Shown here: piece by piece, positions 1 through 6,115 of the stretch
How the letters are laid out: every line of letters begins with the position of its first letter
How positions within the stretch are numbered: the first letter of the stretch is position 1
NCBI GenBank assembly: GCA_023423995.1
Contig: JAFAEL010000099.1
Span: forward strand, 1-7,667
Length of the DNA: 7,667 nucleotides
Source: Pseudomonadota bacterium
Lineage (GTDB): Bacteria; Pseudomonadota; Alphaproteobacteria; Rhizobiales; Beijerinckiaceae
Direction of reading: 5' to 3'
Notes under the pieces: generated by a model
Told to the model about the DNA's origin: nothing
Databases searched by the model: none
Seen by the model: the letters and a program-made list of their open reading frames with translations, nothing else
Translations under genes and position numbers: made by a program

Positions 1-5
1 CCTAA

Positions 6-140
6 CTCGGGCAGTACGGCCCGCAAGGACCCAGGGGCGGCATCCGGGCCGTCCCGGTCGGGGAGGCGATGCTGGCCTGCGTGCTCGCGGATCATTATCT
101 GAGGCATCGCGGGCAGGTGGGCGAGAGGGCGCCGGGATGA
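6..140 (+). pseudogene. aroC: Broken 3' end of chorismate synthase (aroC remnant)
   Basis: Frame 3 from about position 39 to the TGA at 138-140 encodes [19 protein letters not shown] followed by YLRHRGQ. This matches the conserved C-terminus of chorismate synthase, the last shikimate-pathway enzyme, which makes chorismate from EPSP. In the family this block is preceded by a GRHDPCV-type motif. Here frame 3 gives GPQGPRG, and there is an in-frame TAA at 3-5. The RxDP of the motif can be read in frame 1 (22-33, RKDP), so a one-base deletion around 33-38 is possible, although frame 1 further upstream (PNSGSTA) does not look like AroC either. I read this as a decayed or rearranged gene end. A sequencing error, or an intact copy reached through a frameshift outside the window, cannot be excluded. 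Its place just before ribB fits a typical alphaproteobacterial neighbourhood. Confidence 0.6.
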
Positions 141-322
141 GATCCGTCCGAAGCCGCAATCTGCGTGGCCGCTCTTCCCCCTCACTACCGCGAGCCGTTC
201 GACGGTCAGCCGATCGCGCACGCTCTCGAGAGGATGCGCTCCTGATCACCGCCGGTGCGGCGCTAGCCGCTCACGGCTCCCCGTTCTGATGCTCGACGCT
301 GCTTCGAGCCGAGAAGCCTGAC
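141..322. other. Gap before ribB without a recognisable gene
   Basis: No complete gene is visible here. The aroC-tail frame stays open after its stop for 34 codons, to a TGA at 243-245, and contains LPPHYREPFDGQPIAHALER; I do not recognise this peptide and it has no clear start codon. A small inverted repeat (AGCCG, 4-base loop, CGGCT) lies at 265-278, and a second one sits directly before ribB. No plus-strand FMN riboswitch consensus was found, although ribB genes often carry one. The segment may be degraded coding DNA that once followed aroC, or simply the ribB leader. Confidence 0.4.
301..317 (+). promoter_or_regulatory. Hairpin overlapping the ribB ribosome binding site
   Basis: GCTTC (301-305) and GAAGC (313-317) can form a perfect 5-base-pair stem with a 7-base loop. 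The only plausible Shine-Dalgarno for ribB, GAGAAG at 311-316, lies mostly inside the 3' arm, six bases before the ATG at 323. Folding would mask the ribosome binding site. Whether it folds or regulates anything is inference; five base pairs are easily met by chance in GC-rich DNA. Confidence 0.25.
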
Positions 323-1396
323 ATGCCACACACAGTCACCGAAGCCGTCGAGGCCTTTGCCCGGGGCGAGATCGTCATCGTCACGGATGACGACGATCGC
401 GAGAACGAGGGCGACCTCGTCATTGCGGCATCGCTCTGCACGCCGGAGAAGATGGCCTTCATCATCCGCAACACCTGCGGAATCGTCTGCGCCCCCCTCA
501 CCTCAGCCGAGGCGAGGCGCCTGCGCCTCGACCCGATGGTCGCCTCGAACGACGCGCCGCTCGGCACCGCCTTCACGGTGACGGTCGACGTGAAGCACGG
601 CCTGACCACCGGGATTTCGGCCGAGCAGCGGACCAACACCGTGCGGGCGCTGGCGAACCACAACATGGGCGCGGCCGATTTCGTTCGGCCTGGGCACGTC
701 TTCCCGCTCATCGCTCGGGACGGCGGCGTGCTCATGCGTTCCGGCCACACCGAGGCGGCCGTCGACCTCTGCAGGCTGGCCGGCCTGCCGGAGGTCGGCG
801 TAATCTGCGAACTCGCCAACGACGACGGCACTGTCATGAAGGGCGAGCAGATCACCGCCTTCGCTCAGACGCACGGGCTCAAGCGTATCTCGGTTGCGGA
901 CCTGATCGCGTACCGGCAGGCGCGGGAGAAACTCGTGGAGCGGCTCGGCTCCTTCCCGGTCCGGACGGAGCACGGCCCGCTCACTGGCTATGCCTACTCG
1001 ACCCCCTTCGAGGACGTTCAGCACTACGCCTTCGTGCTCGGCCGCGTCGGGGACGGACAGAATATCCTGGCTCGCCTGCATCGCGCCAACGTCCTGACGG
1101 ACGTGCTGGGCGGCGGGCAGACGATCAGAGCGTCGCTCGAGCGGTTCGCGAAGGAGGGCAGGGGCGTTCTCGTCTATCTGCGGGACGGGACCGCAGGCGT
1201 GCCGCTCACCTCGTTCTCGGAGGAGCACGAGGATTCGGACGCCCAGCGCACCCGGCTCTGGCGTGAGATCGGCGTGGGTGCGCAAATCCTGCGCGACCTC
1301 GGCGTGACCTCCATCCGCAACCTCGCGACGGGTTCACGTTCCTATGTCGGGCTTTCCGGCTTCGGGATCGAGATCGTAAGCTCAGAGCCGATCTAG
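323..1396 (+). CDS. ribB: 3,4-dihydroxy-2-butanone-4-phosphate synthase with degenerate GTP cyclohydrolase II-like domain
   Basis: Cytosolic riboflavin-pathway enzyme of 357 aa that converts ribulose 5-phosphate to 3,4-dihydroxy-2-butanone 4-phosphate plus formate. Residues 1 to about 203 form a complete DHBP synthase domain: the acidic loop DDDDRENEGD (22-31), NTCGIVCAPLT (50-60), the segment around HGLTTGISA (92-100), RPGHVFPL (122-129) and RSGHTEA (139-145) with the conserved histidine H142, then the conserved glutamate E163. Residues about 208-357 align with GTP cyclohydrolase II (LARLHRAN, EGRGVLVYLR, IGVGAQILRDLG). However, the three zinc cysteines (SEC and CDC motifs) are replaced by RAN and GGG-like sequence, and the QEGRG active-site stretch reads RDGTAGV. 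Only the RibB step is therefore expected, and a separate ribA should exist elsewhere. The ATG at 323 gives a full DHBP domain; its Shine-Dalgarno (GAGAAG) is weak. The kelch gene starts 14 bases after the TAG. Confidence 0.93.
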   Translation: MPHTVTEAVEAFARGEIVIVTDDDDRENEGDLVIAASLCTPEKMAFIIRNTCGIVCAPLTSAEARRLRLDPMVASNDAPLGTAFTVTVDVKHGLTTGISAEQRTNTVRALANHNMGAADFVRPGHVFPLIARDGGVLMRSGHTEAAVDLCRLAGLPEVGVICELANDDGTVMKGEQITAFAQTHGLKRISVADLIAYRQAREKLVERLGSFPVRTEHGPLTGYAYSTPFEDVQHYAFVLGRVGDGQNILARLHRANVLTDVLGGGQTIRASLERFAKEGRGVLVYLRDGTAGVPLTSFSEEHEDSDAQRTRLWREIGVGAQILRDLGVTSIRNLATGSRSYVGLSGFGIEIVSSEPI

Positions 1397-1400
1397 CTTC

Positions 1401-1405
1401 GGAGG
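1401..1405 (+). promoter_or_regulatory. Shine-Dalgarno of the kelch gene
   Basis: GGAGG lies five bases before the ATG at 1411 and within the 14-base gap after ribB. It fixes the kelch start and implies independent initiation on a shared ribB transcript. Confidence 0.75.
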
Positions 1406-1410
1406 ATTCG

Positions 1411-2544
1411 ATGAACCGCCGTAGGATGCTTCTCGGGGCTGCGGCGGTCGGGGTCGCGGGGCCCGCCGCGCTGGCCCAGCACGGGAGTCATGGCGGTTCC
1501 GTCCCTACTCTTCCCGAGGCACCTCCCGCGCGGGATCCCTTCACGCTGCTCCAGGGCGGCGCGCCACACCACCTGACCGGCGAACAGGAGGCGCAGCGTG
1601 TCGTCGAGAGCCCCGCTCCCGCCGGCCCGCCTGGCCGGTGGGTCCCCCGCGCCGCGATGCCGATCCCGCGTAGCGAGATGGCGTGGTCGACGGCCTGGGC
1701 CGGCCGCATGCATGTCGTCGGTGGCTACGGGGAAGGTCGGGTCGATCGTCCCTATCACCACGTCTACGACCCGGAAGGGGATCGCTGGCTCAATGCCGCG
1801 CCGCTGCCCCGGGGCGCGAACCACGTCGCTGTCGTGGCCGATGCTGGGCGGATCTATGCGCTCGGCGGGTTCACCGAGCAGAACCGGAACGCCGACACCA
1901 ACGCCTATGCTTATGATGTCGCGTCCGACCGCTGGACGCGCATCGCCCCGCTTCCGCGTCCCCGCGGCGCGGGCGCCGCTGTCGCCCTGAACGGCCGCAT
2001 CCACCTGATCGGGGGCGCCTCGAACCCGACGCTGGAACGCGCCAGCGTGGGCTGGCACGAGGCTTATGATCCTGTGTCGGATACTTGGTCCGTCCTGAAA
2101 CCGCTACCCGGCGCGCGCGATCACGTCGGCTGCGTGGCTCACGCCAATCGCATCCACATCGTCGGCGGGCGGTTCAACACCTTCGAGTACAACACCCCGC
2201 TCCATCACGTGTACCTGCCGGACCGCGACACGTGGGAGGAGCGTGCCCCGATGCCGACGAGCCGCTCCGGGCATGGGCTTGTCGTGTACCGCGACCGCCT
2301 CTTCGCCATGGGCGGAGAGGCGGGGATCGTCGATCGGGGCCGCATCACGCAGGCCAAGGTCTACGGGCAGATGGAGAGCTACGACCCGCAGGCGGATACT
2401 TGGCAGAGCCACGCGCCGATGCCGACGCCGCGCCACGCGGTCGCGGCCGTCCTGATCGGCGATTGGATCTACGTTGCGGGCGGGGGAGCCGTGACCGGCG
2501 GGTCGATCCAGTCGGCCGTCCACGAGGCTTTCACGCTCAGCTAG
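1411..2544 (+). CDS. Tat-exported six-bladed kelch-repeat protein
   Basis: A 377-aa protein predicted to be periplasmic. The N-terminus MNRRRMLLGAAAVG has an arginine-rich n-region and a hydrophobic core, ending in an ALA-Q cleavage site after A22, which reads as a Tat signal, so export of a folded protein is likely. A His/Pro-rich linker (about 23-75) follows. From about 77 to the end there are six kelch repeats of roughly 50 residues, each with a GG pair (104-105, 152-153, 201-202, 252-253, 301-302, 357-358), a YDP/YDV turn and a D-x-W strand (DRW at 124-126 and 173-175, DTW at 224-226, 273-275 and 329-331) leading into an APLP/APMP loop. Together these should make a closed beta-propeller. 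Substrate and partner are unknown. Length and blade number resemble the NanM sialic-acid mutarotase type, but I cannot confirm its catalytic residues. It follows ribB by 14 bases and is probably co-transcribed. Confidence 0.88.
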   Translation: MNRRRMLLGAAAVGVAGPAALAQHGSHGGSVPTLPEAPPARDPFTLLQGGAPHHLTGEQEAQRVVESPAPAGPPGRWVPRAAMPIPRSEMAWSTAWAGRMHVVGGYGEGRVDRPYHHVYDPEGDRWLNAAPLPRGANHVAVVADAGRIYALGGFTEQNRNADTNAYAYDVASDRWTRIAPLPRPRGAGAAVALNGRIHLIGGASNPTLERASVGWHEAYDPVSDTWSVLKPLPGARDHVGCVAHANRIHIVGGRFNTFEYNTPLHHVYLPDRDTWEERAPMPTSRSGHGLVVYRDRLFAMGGEAGIVDRGRITQAKVYGQMESYDPQADTWQSHAPMPTPRHAVAAVLIGDWIYVAGGGAVTGGSIQSAVHEAFTLS

Positions 2545-2546
2545 GG

Positions 2547-2566
2547 GCTTGCCCGGAGGCGCAAGC
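2547..2566 (+). terminator. Weak inverted repeat after the kelch gene
   Basis: GCTTGC (2547-2552) and GCAAGC (2561-2566) can pair as a perfect 6-base-pair stem with an 8-base loop, three bases after the kelch stop codon. No T-run follows, so it is not a classical Rho-independent terminator. It could attenuate or stabilise the message between the kelch and monooxygenase genes, or mean nothing. Confidence 0.25.
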
Positions 2567-2607
2567 GATACGCTGACGGGACAGCCTAATCGGTCATCGA
2601 CAGGGTT

Positions 2608-2613
2608 GGAGGG
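2608..2613 (+). promoter_or_regulatory. Shine-Dalgarno of the monooxygenase gene
   Basis: GGAGGG five bases before the ATG at 2619 is a strong ribosome binding site. It selects this start over downstream ATGs, and the resulting protein keeps the whole FAD-binding Rossmann motif. Confidence 0.7.
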
Positions 2614-2618
2614 CAGCC

Positions 2619-4334
2619 ATGGACGGTGAAGCTGTCAGCAGCCACCTAGGCAGCCTGCGGCAGGCCCGAGAGCTCGATGCCGATGTGGTCGTGGTCGGCG
2701 CTGGTCCGACGGGGCTCTTCGCCGCGGCACTTCTCGCACGCTGCGGGGTCCGTCTCCGCATCATCGACAAGAGCCCGAGCCAGGTGAAGGAGTCGCGGGC
2801 CTTCGCGGTCCAGGCCCGCACCCTGGAGATATTCCACGCCATCGGCCTCGCGGAAACCTTCCTCGACCGCGGCACGCTCGCCTCCGGGGCCCGCATCTAC
2901 GTCGATGGAAAGCCCGGGGCGGGCTTCAATTTCGAGGACGTAGGGCGGTCCGACACGCCCTTCCCCCTGGTGATGATCCTCCCGCAATCGGAAACGGAAG
3001 CGATCCTTGTCGAGGACCTCATGCGCCTGGGCGTCGAGGTCGAGCGGGGCGTCACTGCGACAGCCCTAAGCCAGGACTCCGGCGGGGTGACCGTTTCGGT
3101 CACCGATCGCGACGGCATGGAACGCGCCCTTTCCTGTTCCTTCCTGATCGGTGCCGACGGGGCGCACTCGGTCGTAAGGAAGGCTCTCGGCCTGACCTTC
3201 GAAGGTGCTCCCTACGCGCAGACCTTCCTGCTCGCGGATTGCGCGCTGGAGGGCGAAATCGAGCAGGGGTCGTTCTCCGTTTTCTTCCATCGCGAGAACT
3301 TCGCGCTCTGGTTTCCGATCAACGGCGGCCGCTTCGGCCGCGTGATCACGACCAGCCGCCAGGAAGTCACGGATTCCTCCGTAGCCAGCGTCGGTTCGTC
3401 GCCGACGACCCTCGCCGAGGTGGAGGAATCGCTGCGGGCGGCGGCGAACCGGGACCTGCGCCTGAAGGATGCCGCTTGGCTGTCGCGCTACCGCGTCCAC
3501 CATCGCGGGGTGAACAGCTACGGGACCGGCCGCGTCTTCGTGGCAGGCGATGCCGCCCATATCCATTCCCCGGCGGGCGGCCAGGGCATGAATACCGGCC
3601 TGCAGGATGTGTTCAATCTCGCGTGGAAGCTCGCCCTCTCCGTGCGAGACGGCGCGCCTCGTGAACTCCTCGCCAGCTACGATTCGGAGCGGCGGCCCGT
3701 CGGCGAGAACGTCCTCGCCGCGACGGACCGTGTCTTTTCCTTCGTGACCTCCAACTCGCCCTGGGTCTCGGCCGTGCGGAACACGCTGCTGCCGCTCGCC
3801 GGCGCAACCATTGGGCGAAGCGGAATGCTTCGTTCCCGTGCCTTCCACCTCGTGTCGGAACTCGGCATCCACTACGGACCGGGCGCGGCCGTCCAGGACG
3901 AGAAGACGGCGCCGGCCCCCTGGTCAGGAGGACCGGCCCCGGGCGATCGGGTGCCGGATGCCCGGATCAGCCGGACCCGGACGGCGTTCGACCTGCTGGC
4001 CGGCTACCGCTTCCAAGTCCTTGCCATCTGCCGCAAGGCTCTCTCCCTCGAGGAGATCGAAGCGATCGCGGACGAGTTGCAGAGGCTGCCCGGCGCTACG
4101 GGCCTCGAACTAGGAGCCCAGCTCATAGCGAATTCTCTGGTGGGCCGGCATCCGCGCCTGATCCGCATCGAGCACGACACGACCCTTTCGAGCTTCGGCA
4201 TGAGCGACGGCATCGACGAAGCCCTCTACCTCGTTCGCCCGGACGGCCATGTCGCCTGGCGCTCGCCCTCGCTCGACTTTGCGGGGCTGCGCAGTTTCGT
4301 TGCGGGCCGGTTCAGGCCTCCATCAGCGTCCTGA
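2619..4334 (+). CDS. FAD-dependent monooxygenase, aromatic hydroxylase type (PheA/TfdB/MhpA-like)
   Basis: A 571-aa cytosolic flavoprotein predicted to use NAD(P)H and O2 to hydroxylate an aromatic or polyketide-like substrate; the actual substrate cannot be read from the sequence. The order is: Rossmann beta-alpha-beta VVVVGAGPTGLFAAALLA (23-40) ending in the acidic IID (48-50) for FAD ribose; ESRAFAVQARTLEIF (58-72), typical of the group; the DG motif GADGAHSVVRKALG (178-191); and the GD motif VFVAGDAAHIHSPAGGQGMN (306-325), which contacts FAD pyrophosphate and ribityl. After about residue 440 a C-terminal domain beginning GDRVPDARI matches the thioredoxin-like domain of the phenol hydroxylase subgroup. 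Length is usual for the family and no key motif is missing. It lies 74 bases after the kelch gene on the same strand, and its last 23 bases overlap the convergent amidohydrolase gene. Confidence 0.9.
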   Translation: MDGEAVSSHLGSLRQARELDADVVVVGAGPTGLFAAALLARCGVRLRIIDKSPSQVKESRAFAVQARTLEIFHAIGLAETFLDRGTLASGARIYVDGKPGAGFNFEDVGRSDTPFPLVMILPQSETEAILVEDLMRLGVEVERGVTATALSQDSGGVTVSVTDRDGMERALSCSFLIGADGAHSVVRKALGLTFEGAPYAQTFLLADCALEGEIEQGSFSVFFHRENFALWFPINGGRFGRVITTSRQEVTDSSVASVGSSPTTLAEVEESLRAAANRDLRLKDAAWLSRYRVHHRGVNSYGTGRVFVAGDAAHIHSPAGGQGMNTGLQDVFNLAWKLALSVRDGAPRELLASYDSERRPVGENVLAATDRVFSFVTSNSPWVSAVRNTLLPLAGATIGRSGMLRSRAFHLVSELGIHYGPGAAVQDEKTAPAPWSGGPAPGDRVPDARISRTRTAFDLLAGYRFQVLAICRKALSLEEIEAIADELQRLPGATGLELGAQLIANSLVGRHPRLIRIEHDTTLSSFGMSDGIDEALYLVRPDGHVAWRSPSLDFAGLRSFVAGRFRPPSAS

Positions 4335-5241
4335 CATGGGCTGCTACAGAATCCGATAGGCCCTGAAGGTCGTACCCGCCCTCGAGCACGGACACGACCC
4401 TGCCGCCGCAATGTCGGCCGGCAAATTCCATGAGCTTCCGGGTCGCCCAGGCGAAGTCCTCCGCCTCGAATCGCAGGTTGGCGAGCGGGTCCCGCCAATG
4501 GGCGTCGAAGCCGGCCGAGATGATGACGAGGTCCGGCCCGAAATCCTCCAGCCGCGCCATGATGCGGCTCTCGAAGGCCTCCCGGAAGGTCTCGCCATCC
4601 GAGCCGGGCCGAAGCGGAGCATTGACGATGGTGTCGAAATCCCCGCGCTCCGACAGAGCACCCGTGCCGGGATAGAGCGGCATCTGGTGGGTGGAGGCGT
4701 AGAGCACCGTCTTGTCGGCCCAGAATATGTCCTGGCAGCCGTTCCCGTGATGCACATCCCAGTCGACGATCGCGACGTGCCCGGCACCGTGCTTGGTCTG
4801 GGCATGCCGCGCCGCAATGGCGGCGTTGTTGTAGAAGCAGAATCCCATCGCCTTCGTGCGCTCGGCATGGTGGCCCGGGGGCCGCATCGCCGAGAACGCG
4901 TTGTGGACTTCCCCGGTCATGACCGCGTCGACGGCCTGGACGGCCGCCCCGGCCCCGCGCTCGATCGCCTCCAGGGTTCCGGGCGACATGACGGTGTCGG
5001 AATCGATGCCGACGAGGCCCGTATCCGGAGCCGCCTCCTGGATGGCTTCCACATAGGCGCGGGGATGAGCGAGGGCGATCGTGTCCGTATCGGCCCTTTC
5101 GGCAAGACGCCGGATGAGCGGAGTGAACTCCTCGGCCGCCAGCGTGCGCTCGACCGCCCTGATCCGGTCCGGCCGCTCGGGGTGACCAGTCGGCGTCTTG
5201 TGCTCAAGCGTCGCGGGATGGTGCAGCAGAAGCGTGGTCAT
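4312..5241 (-). CDS. Histone deacetylase-like / acetylpolyamine amidohydrolase family protein
   Basis: A 309-aa zinc-dependent deacetylase of the arginase/HDAC fold. Likely substrates are acetylated lysine or acetylpolyamines, releasing acetate in the cytosol. The family signature is complete: HPERPDR (20-26), RPPGHHAE (120-127) with the H124/H125 pair, GFCFYNNAAIAA (133-144), DWDVHHGNG (160-168) giving zinc ligands D162 and H164, SAGFDAH (242-248) giving zinc ligand D246, and EGGYD (287-291) with catalytic-type Y290. All residues needed for activity appear present. I chose the ATG whose complement is at 5239-5241 because the family starts with short peptides like MTTLLLHHPA. The frame stays open upstream to a TTG at 5322, but that would add 27 unconserved residues. 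The Shine-Dalgarno is poor (GGACGGG close to the start). The gene is convergent with the monooxygenase and divergent from the transpeptidase. Its substrate is not determinable from context. Confidence 0.92.
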   Translation of the reverse strand: MTTLLLHHPATLEHKTPTGHPERPDRIRAVERTLAAEEFTPLIRRLAERADTDTIALAHPRAYVEAIQEAAPDTGLVGIDSDTVMSPGTLEAIERGAGAAVQAVDAVMTGEVHNAFSAMRPPGHHAERTKAMGFCFYNNAAIAARHAQTKHGAGHVAIVDWDVHHGNGCQDIFWADKTVLYASTHQMPLYPGTGALSERGDFDTIVNAPLRPGSDGETFREAFESRIMARLEDFGPDLVIISAGFDAHWRDPLANLRFEAEDFAWATRKLMEFAGRHCGGRVVSVLEGGYDLQGLSDSVAAHVRTLMEA

Positions 5242-5447
5242 GGACCCGTCCGGGATTTTGTCGACCAACCCTCGCAGCCCGGCCCGGTCGTGTCCACACG
5301 CCTTGTTGTGACGTGGTTGCAACAGGGCTCAATGATCCTCACGGCCCGCCTCATTCGGACAAGTCCTGCCCCGATTGGGCGGTAACGGCTTAGCTCATGG
5401 TTAACGATGCCCTGTCACGGCTGATCGGACGGGGTGGGGGCAAGATC
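5242..5447. promoter_or_regulatory. Divergent intergenic region of the amidohydrolase and transpeptidase genes
   Basis: These 206 bases lie between two divergently transcribed start codons and so should carry promoters for both. No near-consensus sigma-70 pair is visible. For the plus strand a loose candidate is TTGGGC (5375-5380) with GTTAAC (5400-5405) as a poor -10, 19 bases away. GTTAAC is itself a palindrome, and a related GGTAACG lies at 5381-5387. The region is less GC-biased than the surrounding genes near 5300-5340 and 5388-5406, as expected for a promoter region. Confidence 0.4.
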
Positions 5448-6038
5448 ATGCGTACGACGTTACCGGCTCTGGCGATTGCTCTCGCCGGAACGCTTCTTCT
5501 GGGCGGCTGCTTCTCGGCGGTGCCGGATCCGAAGGTCTCAGAGCTCGACGCCAAGTACATGGCGATGGTGCCCCAGGCGGAGATCGATCCGCATTACGCG
5601 CGCTACCAGATCAACGATCCGACGGGCGAGGCGCCCGGCACGGTGGTGGTCGAGACCAAGGAACGCCAGCTCTACTACGTGCTGCCCAACAAGAAGGCGA
5701 TCCGCTACGGGGTCTCCGTCGGCGACGAGGCTTTCGGCTGGACGGGTACGGCCGAGATCGCCCGCAAGGCCGAGTGGCCGGCCTGGAATCCCCCCGCGGA
5801 AATGAAGAAGCGCTGGCCGCACGTTCACCCGGTCGAGGGCGGCCCGAACTCGCCGATGGGCGCCCGTGCGCTCTACCTGCATCAGAACGGCAAGGACACG
5901 CTCTACCGGATCCACGGGACGAACGAGCCCGAAAAGATCGGGCAAGCCGTCTCCTCCGGCTGTATCCGCATGCGGAACATGGACGTGGTCGAGCTCTTCA
6001 ACCGCGTGCCGGTCGGCACTAAAGTCATCGTCCGGTAG
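5448..6038 (+). CDS. YkuD-family L,D-transpeptidase lipoprotein
   Basis: A 196-aa envelope enzyme expected to form 3-3 peptidoglycan cross-links or to attach proteins to meso-diaminopimelate. MRTTLPALAIALAGTLLLGG is a lipoprotein signal with lipobox LGGC, so C21 would be acylated. The YkuD domain runs from about 64 to the C-terminus: TVVVETKERQLYYVLPN starts the sandwich, PMGARALYLH (137-146) leads into the active site, and HGTNEPEKIGQ followed by SSGCIRMRN supplies H156, S170, G171, C172 (the nucleophile) and R174. The ATG at 5448 was preferred to the in-frame ATG at 5397 because it places the signal peptide at the N-terminus and follows a G-rich ribosome binding site (GGTGGGGG, ending at 5440). 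A small secreted-protein gene starts 77 bases downstream and may share the transcript. Confidence 0.92.
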   Translation: MRTTLPALAIALAGTLLLGGCFSAVPDPKVSELDAKYMAMVPQAEIDPHYARYQINDPTGEAPGTVVVETKERQLYYVLPNKKAIRYGVSVGDEAFGWTGTAEIARKAEWPAWNPPAEMKKRWPHVHPVEGGPNSPMGARALYLHQNGKDTLYRIHGTNEPEKIGQAVSSGCIRMRNMDVVELFNRVPVGTKVIVR

Positions 6039-6115
6039 CGAACGGCCGACCGCACCTCGCCACGGGGTCGGGTCGAGCGCCGCCTCGCAGCCGGTTGCTG
6101 AAAGAGGGGCTGGGC

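Noticed and set aside
246..256. On the minus strand this reads ACCGGCGGTGA, like the core of the FMN riboswitch, with a CGGGG about 22 bases before it.
   Set aside because: It points away from ribB with no riboflavin gene on that strand, the spacing differs from the consensus, and the downstream conserved AGCCCGCGA-like block and the closing P1 arm are missing. Chance in GC-rich DNA is likelier.
271..855. Long minus-strand open frame (194 codons) opposite ribB.
   Set aside because: It is the antisense shadow of a conserved DHBP synthase domain, the product is Ser/Arg-rich with no recognisable motif, and such frames are common in GC-rich genomes.
3066..3872. Minus-strand open frame of 268 codons opposite the monooxygenase.
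   Set aside because: It overlaps the conserved FAD-binding DG and GD motifs on the other strand, and its own product shows low-complexity Arg/Gly/Glu composition and no domain.
5239..5322. N-terminal extension of the amidohydrolase from a TTG at 5322.
   Set aside because: The extra 27 residues look unlike the family start, and the ATG at 5241 begins exactly where HDAC-like proteins normally start.
4411..5385. Plus-strand open frame of 324 codons opposite the amidohydrolase.
   Set aside because: The minus-strand frame carries every HDAC-family motif, while this one has no recognisable motif and a composition typical of reverse-complement translation.
5397..5447. Upstream ATG of the L,D-transpeptidase giving 17 additional residues.
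   Set aside because: It would bury the lipoprotein signal behind a polar leader (MVNDALSRLIGRGGGKI). The ATG at 5448 gives a standard lipobox-containing N-terminus and a nearby G-rich ribosome binding site.
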